Assembly: GCA_026193155.1 (NCBI GenBank)
Contig: JAPHSI010000128.1
Coordinates: 1-13,146, forward strand
Source of the DNA: Sulfurimonadaceae bacterium
GTDB taxonomy: Bacteria > Campylobacterota > Campylobacteria > Campylobacterales > Sulfurimonadaceae
Length of the DNA: 13,146 bases
Direction of reading: 5' to 3'
Each line of letters starts with the position of its first letter. Positions within the stretch are counted from its first letter, which is position 1. Shown one piece after another: positions 1 through 6,447 of this stretch. A model generated the notes under the pieces. It searched no databases and was not told the DNA's origin. It saw nothing but the letters and a program-made list of their open reading frames with translations. Both the position numbers and the translations under genes were made by a program.

Positions 1-552
1 GCAAAGAATGAAAAAGAAAACTGTATAACTTGTCATATGCCTAAAATCGAAGGTAGTGCTACAACGGTTAGAATTAGCCAAAAACATAGTTTTCACGGTT
101 TCTCAGGAGCTAGAAAAAATTCTAAAATGTTGGCAAAATATGTAGATATAGACTTTGTTAAAAATTCTAAAGGGTTTAAAATTACCGTAGAAAACAAAGC
201 TCCTCACAATTTGCTTACCCATCCATTACGTGTCGTGAAGTTAAAAACAAATATTTTTAGAGACTATAAAAAGATTGAGCTTAAAACTCATACTTTCGTA
301 AAAGTTATAGGAACCGATTCTAAACCTACAATGCCTTGGTTGGCTACAGAAGTTGTAAAAGACACTATGATTAAAGCAAAAGAAAAACGTGTAATTGATT
401 TTGAAGAGAATTTAAAAAGCGGAGACAAAATAGAAGTTATTTTAGGTTTTTATGTCGTTAATCCAAAAGCACTTAAAAAGCTAAACCTTGAAGGTGATAA
501 AGAACTCTCAGAGTTTAAAATTTTAAAATCGCAAAACTTTAGTGTAGAATAA
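1..552 (+). CDS. C-terminal part of a multiheme cytochrome c (5' end outside window)
   Basis: The frame is open from the first base and gives 183 residues before TAA. A c-type heme motif, CITCH, is encoded at 22-36 and followed by MPK, as in CxxCHMPK hemes of periplasmic multiheme cytochromes; a histidine pair (HSFH) follows about 17 residues later and could supply a distal ligand. The rest is beta-rich, with an NKAPHNLLTHP segment resembling the C-terminal region after the last heme in this family. The ATG at 37 lies directly after the heme histidine, so it is an internal methionine and not the start. Such proteins carry electrons in the periplasm, but the partner cannot be told from this fragment. 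Only one heme site is visible, so 'multiheme' is inferred from motif style. It converges on the lysine-rich gene at 567-806. Confidence 0.75.
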   Translation, partial: AKNEKENCITCHMPKIEGSATTVRISQKHSFHGFSGARKNSKMLAKYVDIDFVKNSKGFKITVENKAPHNLLTHPLRVVKLKTNIFRDYKKIELKTHTFVKVIGTDSKPTMPWLATEVVKDTMIKAKEKRVIDFEENLKSGDKIEVILGFYVVNPKALKKLNLEGDKELSEFKILKSQNFSVE

Positions 553-564
553 ATCTACACTAAA
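538..564. terminator. Inverted repeat between convergent genes, possible bidirectional terminator
   Basis: An 11-bp perfect stem (538-548 with 554-564, arm TTTAGTGTAGA) encloses a 5-nt loop. It spans the TAA of the cytochrome gene and ends 2 nt before the stop of the opposing histone-like gene. Position suits a shared terminator, but there is no strong T-run on either side (only GTTTTG on the minus strand), so it could instead be a 3'-end stabilising hairpin. Confidence 0.5.
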
Positions 565-566
565 AA

Positions 567-806
567 CTATTTAAGCTTCTTAACAGCTTTTTTAGCTGCC
601 TTCTTAGCAACTTTTTTAGTCGTCGGCTTTTTCTTTAAAACCTTTTTAGTCGCTTTTTTAGCGACTGCTTTTACATTTTTCTTTTTTACTACTTTTTTAG
701 CGGCAGCTTTTACAACTTTTTTAACAGCTTTTTTCTTTAAAACCTTTTTTGCAACAGGTTTTTTAGCTACTTTTTTTGTAGCTTTTTTCTTTAGAACTTT
801 TGCCAT
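567..806 (-). CDS. Histone H1-like, lysine/alanine-rich DNA-binding protein
   Basis: The 79-residue product is almost entirely Lys, Ala and Val: 38 residues are lysine, and there are no acidic or aromatic residues and no cysteine. The block VLKKK recurs three times within AKK/TKK/VKK repeats, the pattern of the C-terminal tail of histone H1 and of bacterial H1-like proteins such as chlamydial Hc1/Hc2 and AlgP-like tails. A disordered, strongly basic nucleoid-binding or RNA-binding role is the family expectation; the exact role is unknown. The start is supported by AAGGAG about 6 nt upstream. At DNA level the 20-mer TTTTTCTTTAAAACCTTTTT occurs at 628-647 and 730-749, exactly 34 codons apart, showing growth by internal duplication. 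It has its own strong promoter (858-886) preceded by 11-bp repeats (888-920), so it is probably transcribed alone. Confidence 0.75.
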   Translation of the reverse strand: MAKVLKKKATKKVAKKPVAKKVLKKKAVKKVVKAAAKKVVKKKNVKAVAKKATKKVLKKKPTTKKVAKKAAKKAVKKLK

Positions 807-857
807 TGATAACTCCTTAGGATTTTTATTTATCAGATTAGTAATAAACTTATAAAC

Positions 858-886
858 AGTATATATTTTTTATTTTTTAATGTCAA
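858..886 (-). promoter_or_regulatory. Sigma70 promoter of the histone H1-like gene
   Basis: On the minus strand there is TTGACA (881-886), a 17-bp spacer and TATACT (858-863): a perfect -35, 5 of 6 in the -10, and ideal spacing. The predicted transcript starts about 45 nt before the ATG at 806. It lies in the only gap between the methyltransferase gene and the H1-like gene. Confidence 0.8.
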
Positions 887-887
887 A

Positions 888-920
888 TTTGGTTACAATT
901 TGGTGACAGTATGGTTACAA
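888..920 (-). repeat. Three tandem 11-bp direct repeats upstream of the -35, putative operator
   Basis: Plus-strand units are TTTGGTTACAA (888-898), TTTGGTGACAG (899-909) and TATGGTTACAA (910-920), with no spacing between them. Units 1 and 3 differ at one position; unit 2 differs from unit 1 at two. The 11-bp period is one helical turn, and the array stops 1 nt before the -35. This is the geometry of binding sites for OmpR/PhoB-type response regulators, which bind head-to-tail. The identity of the regulator is unknown. Confidence 0.6.
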
Positions 921-935
921 AGTTTTGTTTAATAT

Positions 936-1682
936 TTATCTCATAAAAGCTATAAGTGAAGCCGTGACCGCAACATTTAGTGATTCTACACCTCTTTGCA
1001 TAGGTATAGAGATGCTATCTGTACAAAGTTCATTAACCTCTTTGCTTACACCTTCACTCTCATTTCCTAAAACAAATATACTTTTTTCACCAAGCTTTAT
1101 ATCGTAGATGCTGTTTTTTGCATGTGAGCTTAATGTATATATATCTGCATCTGTGTTTTTAAAAATTTCTTCTAAAGAGTTACAGTAAAAAATTGGAAGT
1201 TTAAAAAGTGTACCTGCACTTGCTTTCATAACAAGTGGTGATATTTTTGCACTGGATTTTTTTGGAAGTATTATCCCGTCTACATATCCGGCGGCACATG
1301 AACGTATTATCATCCCTAAGTTTTGCGGGTTTTGAATTCCATCAAGTGCTATAAGTTTGTAGCTTTTCATATCTTTTATCTCATCAGCACTCTTATAAGT
1401 TCTTGCCACAACATCTATAGCTACACCCTGGTCTTGTTTTGAGTTTTTGGAGATGCGTGAGAGTGTTTTTTTATCATGCATCATAATCTCAATTTTTCTT
1501 GTTTTAGCAAGTGCATTTATTTTTTTAATTGCACCATCTATTTGATTTGATTGGGACATATGAAGTTTATGAATCTCTACATTCATGTCTTCTAAAACTT
1601 CAACAACCACATTTCTACCATATAGTGTTATAACGCTGTCAAAAAACTTTTTTTTATCTTGATATTCTTGAGAATCTTTCAC
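936..1682 (-). CDS. rlmB: SpoU/TrmH-family RNA 2'-O-methyltransferase, RlmB-like
   Basis: The 248-residue product belongs to the SPOUT class, which transfers a methyl group from S-adenosylmethionine to ribose 2'-OH. All three SpoU motifs are present: motif 1 around NPQNLGMIIRS (118-128), motif 2 VLGNESEGVS (204-213) and motif 3 IPMQRGVESLNVAVTASLI (226-244). An N-terminal substrate-binding domain runs from about 20 (YGRNVVVEVL) to 95. This two-domain form matches RlmB, which makes Gm2251 in 23S rRNA, but related tRNA enzymes cannot be ruled out. The start is GTG, overlapping the upstream gene's TGA by 4 nt (1679-1682), which suggests translational coupling. About 19 residues before the first conserved YG are longer than usual, so a later start is possible. 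It is the last gene of the yaaA operon. Confidence 0.82.
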   Translation of the reverse strand: MKDSQEYQDKKKFFDSVITLYGRNVVVEVLEDMNVEIHKLHMSQSNQIDGAIKKINALAKTRKIEIMMHDKKTLSRISKNSKQDQGVAIDVVARTYKSADEIKDMKSYKLIALDGIQNPQNLGMIIRSCAAGYVDGIILPKKSSAKISPLVMKASAGTLFKLPIFYCNSLEEIFKNTDADIYTLSSHAKNSIYDIKLGEKSIFVLGNESEGVSKEVNELCTDSISIPMQRGVESLNVAVTASLIAFMR

Positions 1683-2677
1683 TTATTTACACCTATGCCT
1701 AAAATATTTTCTATACCTGCTTTATCAATGTCTTGGTTAAGATGTATAGCTGCTGAGTTATATATACTAGATTTTGAACTTTTTGATCTCTCTTTTAAAA
1801 CTAATGCATTACTACCTACACTCTTGTCTGCATCGGTAACTTTGATATTAAGTTTTATAGTTATTATCTTTTGTCCTGAAGATATGTTGTCCGTTGTTTG
1901 TAATTGAATTTTTACAGAGTCTGGTTTTTGATTATTTGTGACATTAAAGCCATTGTCTATAAGCTGTTGTTTTATAACTTGAATAAAATCTTTTGAGTTA
2001 TTATTTCCACTTACAAAAAACCTTAGAGAGTTTGCTTCTGAATAATAGTTTTCTTTTACATCAGATACAAAGTTAAAATATTTGTTTTTATCAAAATTTT
2101 TGTCTAACTCATAAGCTACTAAAGAATTGGATAACAGTCTTTCACATTCTTTATTCATCAGTTTTTTTGTATTGTATCTGCTGATAGCATCTGAGTCAGC
2201 AGATTCTTCGAGCTCAGATTCTATATGTTTTTTTGCTTGTTTGATATCTTGATTTAAAGAGTTAAAAAACTTTTTATTATCTACTTTTAATAAAATGGCA
2301 TATTCTCTAAATGAAATTCTATGTGATTTTTCAACCTGATAGTTTGTTACTCTTATTTTTGCAACATCAGCTTTTATGTCGCTCGTACTTATACTTTTTG
2401 AGTAGTAACCGTCTACTATCTGTTTATTTGTAAAACTAGATTCTACTTTTACACCAAGTTTTGATATTACATCATTTAGTGCATTTTTTAGTGCATTATC
2501 TCTTGTCTTATCTATACCAATCCCATATGTAAATTCAGTAGTGTCTTTTGGCGGGTTTTTTATCCACTTTGGAGTCTCAACTTTTTTTGGAGGAAGTGGC
2601 TTAGCAGAGCCACAACCACTGAATGTAGATAATACAAAAGTAAAAGCTAGAAGTATAGACAGAGTTTTATTTTGCAT
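1679..2677 (-). CDS. LPP20-family outer-membrane lipoprotein
   Basis: This 332-residue protein begins with a lipoprotein signal peptide: a hydrophobic stretch at 6-19, then FSGC with the acylated Cys22. The following proline-rich linker and the PKWIKNPP (36-43) ... YGIGIDKTRDNALKNALNDVISKLGV block (51-76) match the start of the LPP20 domain, found in Helicobacter Lpp20 and in the flagellar lipoprotein FlgP. The domain probably ends near 140. The remaining 190 residues form a second alpha/beta region that I do not recognise. No serine or lysine at +2 gives an Asp-type inner-membrane retention signal (residue 23 is Gly), so outer-membrane localisation is likely. Its start overlaps the end of the CsgG-like gene by 11 nt, so the two are co-translated and may act in the same complex. 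Confidence 0.72.
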   Translation of the reverse strand: MQNKTLSILLAFTFVLSTFSGCGSAKPLPPKKVETPKWIKNPPKDTTEFTYGIGIDKTRDNALKNALNDVISKLGVKVESSFTNKQIVDGYYSKSISTSDIKADVAKIRVTNYQVEKSHRISFREYAILLKVDNKKFFNSLNQDIKQAKKHIESELEESADSDAISRYNTKKLMNKECERLLSNSLVAYELDKNFDKNKYFNFVSDVKENYYSEANSLRFFVSGNNNSKDFIQVIKQQLIDNGFNVTNNQKPDSVKIQLQTTDNISSGQKIITIKLNIKVTDADKSVGSNALVLKERSKSSKSSIYNSAAIHLNQDIDKAGIENILGIGVNK

Positions 2678-3683
2678 CTATCTGCCTTATAGCCTCATCT
2701 CTTTTAGAAATTAAATCATCAATTCTAATTAGAGCGTTGTTTAGTTCTTCAATAGGTTCTGTACTAATCTCATCAGCCAAAGAGTACATATTTTTAGCTT
2801 CATCAAATTTTCCTCTTGCTTCTTTAACTACACCAAGGTCATACGCTATTACATAACTTCTGCCGTCAAACTCATCAAGAAGTACATTTAGTATTTCCTC
2901 AGCCTTATCCATTCTGTTTGCTTCAATATATTTTAGAGCATTTTCAAGCTTTTTTTCTTGTTTGGAACTTGCATCAAACTCTATCTCATCCAATAATTCT
3001 ACTTTAAAATATATATACTTAGGAGTTAAATTACCTACAAACTCGTTTGCTATACTTGCTGATAAACTCTCTATAGCTTCGTTTGTACTTAGTACACGCC
3101 TAAAGGTCCTACATGAATCTGCCTGATAACTTTTTCTAAACGAATTTCCATATATTACAGATGCACTCTCAACGCCTACTATATTTATGTTCGCAGCTAC
3201 TGTAGCCTCTGTGGTATTACATCTAACTATATAGTACTCATACTTTACACACTCTTTTGCTTTTTTATCATACTTTTTACAACGTTTTCTTTTCTCTTTG
3301 TAAGAGCCGCTTTTTCCAGATGCTGTTGTGACTTCACCATTTATAATAGCTTGCGCGCCTACAATTTTTCCAACTCTTGTAGTTGTTTTTTCATCCATTA
3401 GCTCAGATGATTGAAGCTTTTGCTCTTTTAAAACTTTGTCAATATCTTTTCTGCTTACAACTTTAAAATATTTTTTTCTATCTAGTTTATGGGATGCTAT
3501 CTTGGATTCTATTTTTCCGGATAATCCAACTTTGTCTGATTTAAATTTACTAACTGCTACTGTTTTATTATTTGCCATTTCTCCGACTTTTGCAGGAGCT
3601 AAAGCTCTAATCTGAACTTTTTGAGCACATCCACTCATAAATAAAACAACCAATCCTATCAAGAAAAATTTAATCATATTCAT
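2667..3683 (-). CDS. CsgG-like lipoprotein with C-terminal TPR-like segment
   Basis: The 338-residue product has a short lipoprotein signal with FMSGC (Cys19). Residues 38-225 resemble the CsgG/HfaB/FlgO fold of secretion-channel and envelope lipoproteins: KTVAVSKFKSDK, then SRKDIDKVLKEQKLQSSELMDE, then VGKIVGAQAIINGEVTT, which is the usual order in this family. An inserted basic loop carries Cys135, Cys145 and Cys155 at exact ten-residue spacing, with Cys191 further on; these could form periplasmic disulfides. The C-terminus (about 243-305) looks like one or two TPR helices (YIEANRMDKAEEILNVLLDE, then LGVVKEARGKFDEAKNMYSL). The first ATG has AAAGGTG 5 nt upstream; an ATG two codons later is less well placed. 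It lies 23 nt after yaaA. Whether it makes a pore, as CsgG does, or is a flagellar or surface accessory lipoprotein is unknown. Confidence 0.68.
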   Translation of the reverse strand: MNMIKFFLIGLVVLFMSGCAQKVQIRALAPAKVGEMANNKTVAVSKFKSDKVGLSGKIESKIASHKLDRKKYFKVVSRKDIDKVLKEQKLQSSELMDEKTTTRVGKIVGAQAIINGEVTTASGKSGSYKEKRKRCKKYDKKAKECVKYEYYIVRCNTTEATVAANINIVGVESASVIYGNSFRKSYQADSCRTFRRVLSTNEAIESLSASIANEFVGNLTPKYIYFKVELLDEIEFDASSKQEKKLENALKYIEANRMDKAEEILNVLLDEFDGRSYVIAYDLGVVKEARGKFDEAKNMYSLADEISTEPIEELNNALIRIDDLISKRDEAIRQIDAK

Positions 3684-3706
3684 ACATTCACCTTTTGTAT
3701 TGTATT

Positions 3707-4435
3707 TTATTGCGTAATATTATATACTATCTCAGTTTTGTTTTTAATAGTCTTAATCTCATGGATACTTAAACCATTAATCTCTAGTTTTTTAAAATCA
3801 TCTATATTTTGTATATTTGCATTTGCAATAGCCTTTAAAACTAATCCTCTATACGCTTTCGCCCAATGACTTACAACCTTTCCTTCTTTTAAAAATTTTA
3901 GAGTTGTATATTCTTTATTTGGCTTATAAAATTTGTCGTAATACCCTGCACGTAAGTCAAGTATGTCATCACTTGTTAGAAGTAAATCCAGCTGATATGA
4001 AAATCTATCTTTGTAAAATTTATCAGGAACAATATCACCTATATTGTTTCCTTGTTTAACTTTGTAGTTTGCAATTTTATCCCCTGCATAGATTGGACCA
4101 TATAGATTTGAAAATATAATAGTATTTTGTTTGATATAGTTTTTGGCATTATCATTGAGTTCTTGATATTTTAAGTAATCATATGCAACCCCTTGGTAAC
4201 GCTCAATTGCATCCATTAAAGGTGAGTTAAATATATCTACTATGTAAGGTTTACAGTCAGAAAACTTTTTAAATCCAAAAAGATTTTTTAATGCATCTTC
4301 ATCTTTTGAATTTACAATTTCATTATAAGTTTTAAGTATCTCATCCCTCGCATTTGAAGCTCCTAGCAGGTTTTGAGGTTTTTCATCTCCGCCGCTTTTT
4401 TTGCCTTCGGATGGAGAAAATAGTATTTTTAACAT
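3707..4435 (-). CDS. yaaA: YaaA family peroxide-stress protein (UPF0246)
   Basis: At 242 residues it has the usual length of YaaA. Family signatures are ILFSPSEGK at the N-terminus (4-12), FSNLYGPIYAGDKI (108-121), DLRAGYYDKFY (160-170) and VVSHWAKAYRG (187-197). In E. coli YaaA is induced by OxyR and limits DNA damage from hydrogen peroxide by lowering free intracellular iron; the protein binds DNA. That this ortholog does the same is inference from family. The start ATG has AAGGT about 6-7 nt upstream. It is the first gene of the minus-strand operon (yaaA, CsgG-like, LPP20-like, methyltransferase), and its promoter must lie in the 82-bp divergent gap 4436-4517, where no convincing minus-strand -35/-10 pair was found. 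Confidence 0.8.
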   Translation of the reverse strand: MLKILFSPSEGKKSGGDEKPQNLLGASNARDEILKTYNEIVNSKDEDALKNLFGFKKFSDCKPYIVDIFNSPLMDAIERYQGVAYDYLKYQELNDNAKNYIKQNTIIFSNLYGPIYAGDKIANYKVKQGNNIGDIVPDKFYKDRFSYQLDLLLTSDDILDLRAGYYDKFYKPNKEYTTLKFLKEGKVVSHWAKAYRGLVLKAIANANIQNIDDFKKLEINGLSIHEIKTIKNKTEIVYNITQ

Positions 4436-4461
4436 TTTGTTTTACCTTTTATGTTGTTTTA

Positions 4462-4490
4462 TTAACAAAATTAATTTTAAATGATATAAT
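4462..4490 (+). promoter_or_regulatory. Sigma70 promoter of the FecR-CHASE2-cyclase operon
   Basis: TTAACA (4462-4467), a 17-bp spacer and TATAAT (4485-4490), with an extended -10 TG at 4482-4483. The predicted start near 4497 leaves a leader of about 20 nt carrying GGGAG (4507-4511) before the ATG at 4518. This is the only clear promoter in the divergent gap shared with yaaA. Confidence 0.78.
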
Positions 4491-4517
4491 GGAGTAAATT
4501 AAACTTGGGAGTATAGT

Positions 4518-5333
4518 ATGAAAAAGATGATTTTAACTTTAATCTTTATACTTACTACATCATTAAATGCTTCTGCAATTGTAGGTAGTGTATCTAAAGT
4601 AGTCGGAAGTGTAAAAGTAAAAAATGAAGGTTCTTTTAAAAAGTCAAAAGTTAAAGAAAAACAGAAAGTAAGAGAAGGTGATTTAATTACAACTTCTAAA
4701 AAAGGTAGAGTTGTTATAAAGTTAGTAGACGGTTCAGATGTTGTTTTGGATAAAAGCTCATCTATACACTTTAGTAAAAATAATTCACTCGAGCAAAAAG
4801 GTGGGAAGATTTTTTATAAAATAAGTTCACGTGACGCTAAAAACTCTCTTAAAATTAAAACTCCGTTTGCTATTATAGGTATTAAAGGTACAACTTTTAC
4901 TATTAATGCGGATAATGATAACGCTTCTGTCGCTTTAAAAGAAGGACGAATAGGTGTAACGAGTATTGAAGAAGAGTTTGCATTATATAGAAAAGAAGTA
5001 TTAGCTAAATATAATGAGTATGTTACAGAGCAAATGAAAGGCTTTGAAAAGTTTAAAGGTGTTGACAAACCTGAACCTGAAATAACAAAAGAGTTTGATC
5101 TTGAAGCAGGTAATGTAATCTCATTCTCAAAAAATGTTGTAGAAGAGAGTGCTTGGGATGATAAAGATGACGCAGAATTCGATATATATGAAAAGATGCT
5201 TGATTCTGATTTTAAAGAAAGTAAAGATACTGAGGATTCAGAATTTGGAGAGTTTGATTCAAAATTAAATTCTGATGAAAAAGCAAATAAGAAAAGAGCG
5301 ATAGACGCAATGCGTAAAAATATGGATTTCTAA
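4518..5333 (+). CDS. Periplasmic FecR-domain protein
   Basis: The 271-residue product starts with a cleavable signal peptide (MKKMILTLIFILTTSLNASA, cleavage near 20) and lacks other membrane segments, so it should be periplasmic. Residues 21-150 form a FecR-type beta domain: IVGSVSKVVGSVKVK, VREGDLITTSKKGRVVIKL, DGSDVVLDKSSSI, then LKIKTPFAIIGIKGTTFTI and VALKEGRIGV. The K-TP-A-I-GI-GT-F segment is the family hallmark. A helical, very acidic tail (about 150-271) follows. Classic FecR is an anti-sigma regulator with a cytoplasmic part and a membrane helix; this one has neither, so it is a stand-alone FecR domain. It lies 4 nt before the CHASE2 gene. FecR-domain genes commonly neighbour CHASE2-cyclase genes, so it may be a ligand-binding or cell-wall-binding partner of the CHASE2 sensor (inference). 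Confidence 0.78.
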   Translation: MKKMILTLIFILTTSLNASAIVGSVSKVVGSVKVKNEGSFKKSKVKEKQKVREGDLITTSKKGRVVIKLVDGSDVVLDKSSSIHFSKNNSLEQKGGKIFYKISSRDAKNSLKIKTPFAIIGIKGTTFTINADNDNASVALKEGRIGVTSIEEEFALYRKEVLAKYNEYVTEQMKGFEKFKGVDKPEPEITKEFDLEAGNVISFSKNVVEESAWDDKDDAEFDIYEKMLDSDFKESKDTEDSEFGEFDSKLNSDEKANKKRAIDAMRKNMDF

Positions 5334-5337
5334 AATC

Positions 5338-6441
5338 ATGAAAAATAAGCTTATATATTTAGCTGTATTATTCCCAATTCTTGTAATTGTGGTTTTATTA
5401 CAAATATATAAGGTTGAACCGTTAGAAAGTTTTTCCCTTAGGTTTAATGATATAAACTTTGACTTACAAAAAAAAGAGATATCTCAAAATGTTGTCTTTT
5501 TAGCTATAGATGAACCAAGTGTTAATAAATATGGACGTTGGCCATGGAATAGAGAAATCTTAGCTGCAGGTATGGATAATCTTAAAGAAGCAGATGTAGT
5601 TCTGATGGATATGATTTTCTCAGAGCCGACAACTGAGCAACAAGACTCTATTCTTTCGCAATCCATTAGCTCTTTAAACAACAGTGTATGTGGTTTTTTC
5701 TTACGACATAATGCTACTCAAGATATTGGTGATGATGAGTTGGAGATACTTACCGACTCATCACTGGATATGTTGCAGGCACAGATTGCTGAATATCAAA
5801 ATCCGAGATTTGTACCGGCTCCGTATGCAGAGATGAATATATATCCTATTTTAGAAGCATGTACGCTAAGTGGAAGTTTCTCAACTTTAGCAGAAACTGA
5901 CCATCTTCTTCGCTCTTACCCGATTGCGGTGTATTTTAAAAACTTACTATATCCCTCTTTAGGTATTCAAGGACTCAGAATAAAGCTCAACAAAGATATT
6001 CATAGATATGCAAAAGATAAAGTAGAGATTGCAGATAAAATCATTGGATTAGATGAAAAAGGTTTTGTGAGATTAAATTATTATAACTTAGAGCAGTATG
6101 ATGTTATTTCTTTTTTAGATGTGCTTGAGCAAAAGATTAAACCGGAATATTTTAAAGGTAAAATTGTAATACTCGGTATTACAGATGTAGGGGCGGGAGA
6201 TGTTGTAACTACACCTATAGGTTCAATTCCAGGACCACTTCTTCATTACACGTTTATATCTAATCTTTTACAAGACCATATAATAGTTGAACCAAAAAAT
6301 ATTACACCTGTTTTAATATTTTTTATGGTTTTAATTCCTTTTATACTATTGCTTATTTTTAAAAGTATTACTACACGTGTAAGTGTGAATTTTATATTTT
6401 ATGCTTTTGTATATATCATCGTAAAATATCTATTCGTATAA
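5338..6441 (+). CDS. CHASE2 extracytoplasmic sensor, N-terminal part of a split CHASE2-adenylate cyclase
   Basis: The 367 residues hold an N-terminal membrane helix (about 6-23), a periplasmic CHASE2 domain (about 30-315) and two C-terminal helices (323-342, 349-365). CHASE2 hallmarks are VVFLAIDEPSVNKYGRWPW (52-70), DMIFSEP (91-97), KGKIVILGITDVGAGDVVTTP (273-293) and PGPLLHYTFISNLL (298-311). Intact family members have three C-terminal helices and then an output domain on the same chain. Here TAA (6439-6441) falls between helices two and three, and the third helix plus cyclase continue in the same frame after one sense codon (GAA). The start has no good Shine-Dalgarno and follows the FecR stop by 4 nt, so coupled translation is likely. 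It is either a functional two-subunit form, a nonsense-mutated gene, or a sequencing error. Confidence 0.8.
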   Translation: MKNKLIYLAVLFPILVIVVLLQIYKVEPLESFSLRFNDINFDLQKKEISQNVVFLAIDEPSVNKYGRWPWNREILAAGMDNLKEADVVLMDMIFSEPTTEQQDSILSQSISSLNNSVCGFFLRHNATQDIGDDELEILTDSSLDMLQAQIAEYQNPRFVPAPYAEMNIYPILEACTLSGSFSTLAETDHLLRSYPIAVYFKNLLYPSLGIQGLRIKLNKDIHRYAKDKVEIADKIIGLDEKGFVRLNYYNLEQYDVISFLDVLEQKIKPEYFKGKIVILGITDVGAGDVVTTPIGSIPGPLLHYTFISNLLQDHIIVEPKNITPVLIFFMVLIPFILLLIFKSITTRVSVNFIFYAFVYIIVKYLFV

Positions 6442-6447
6442 GAAATG
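6439..6447 (+). other. In-frame TAA and restart ATG splitting the CHASE2-cyclase frame
   Basis: TAA at 6439-6441, GAA at 6442-6444 and ATG at 6445-6447 share one frame with both flanking coding regions. No AGGAG-like sequence lies 5-10 nt before the ATG. The flanking residues (IIVKYLFV before, MIYIDMFFPLIALLI after) read as one short periplasmic loop between two helices. Confidence 0.85.

Noticed and set aside
37..39. ATG as start of the first gene
   Set aside because: The frame is open to base 1 and encodes a CxxCH heme motif directly before this ATG, so the gene begins outside the window.
925..1107. Small plus-strand frame opposite the methyltransferase
   Set aside because: It is antisense to conserved SpoU motif 3 and lacks a ribosome binding site.
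4436..4517. A defined yaaA promoter on the minus strand
   Set aside because: Several AT-rich hexamers could serve as a -10, but none pairs with a -35 at acceptable spacing, so no site is called.
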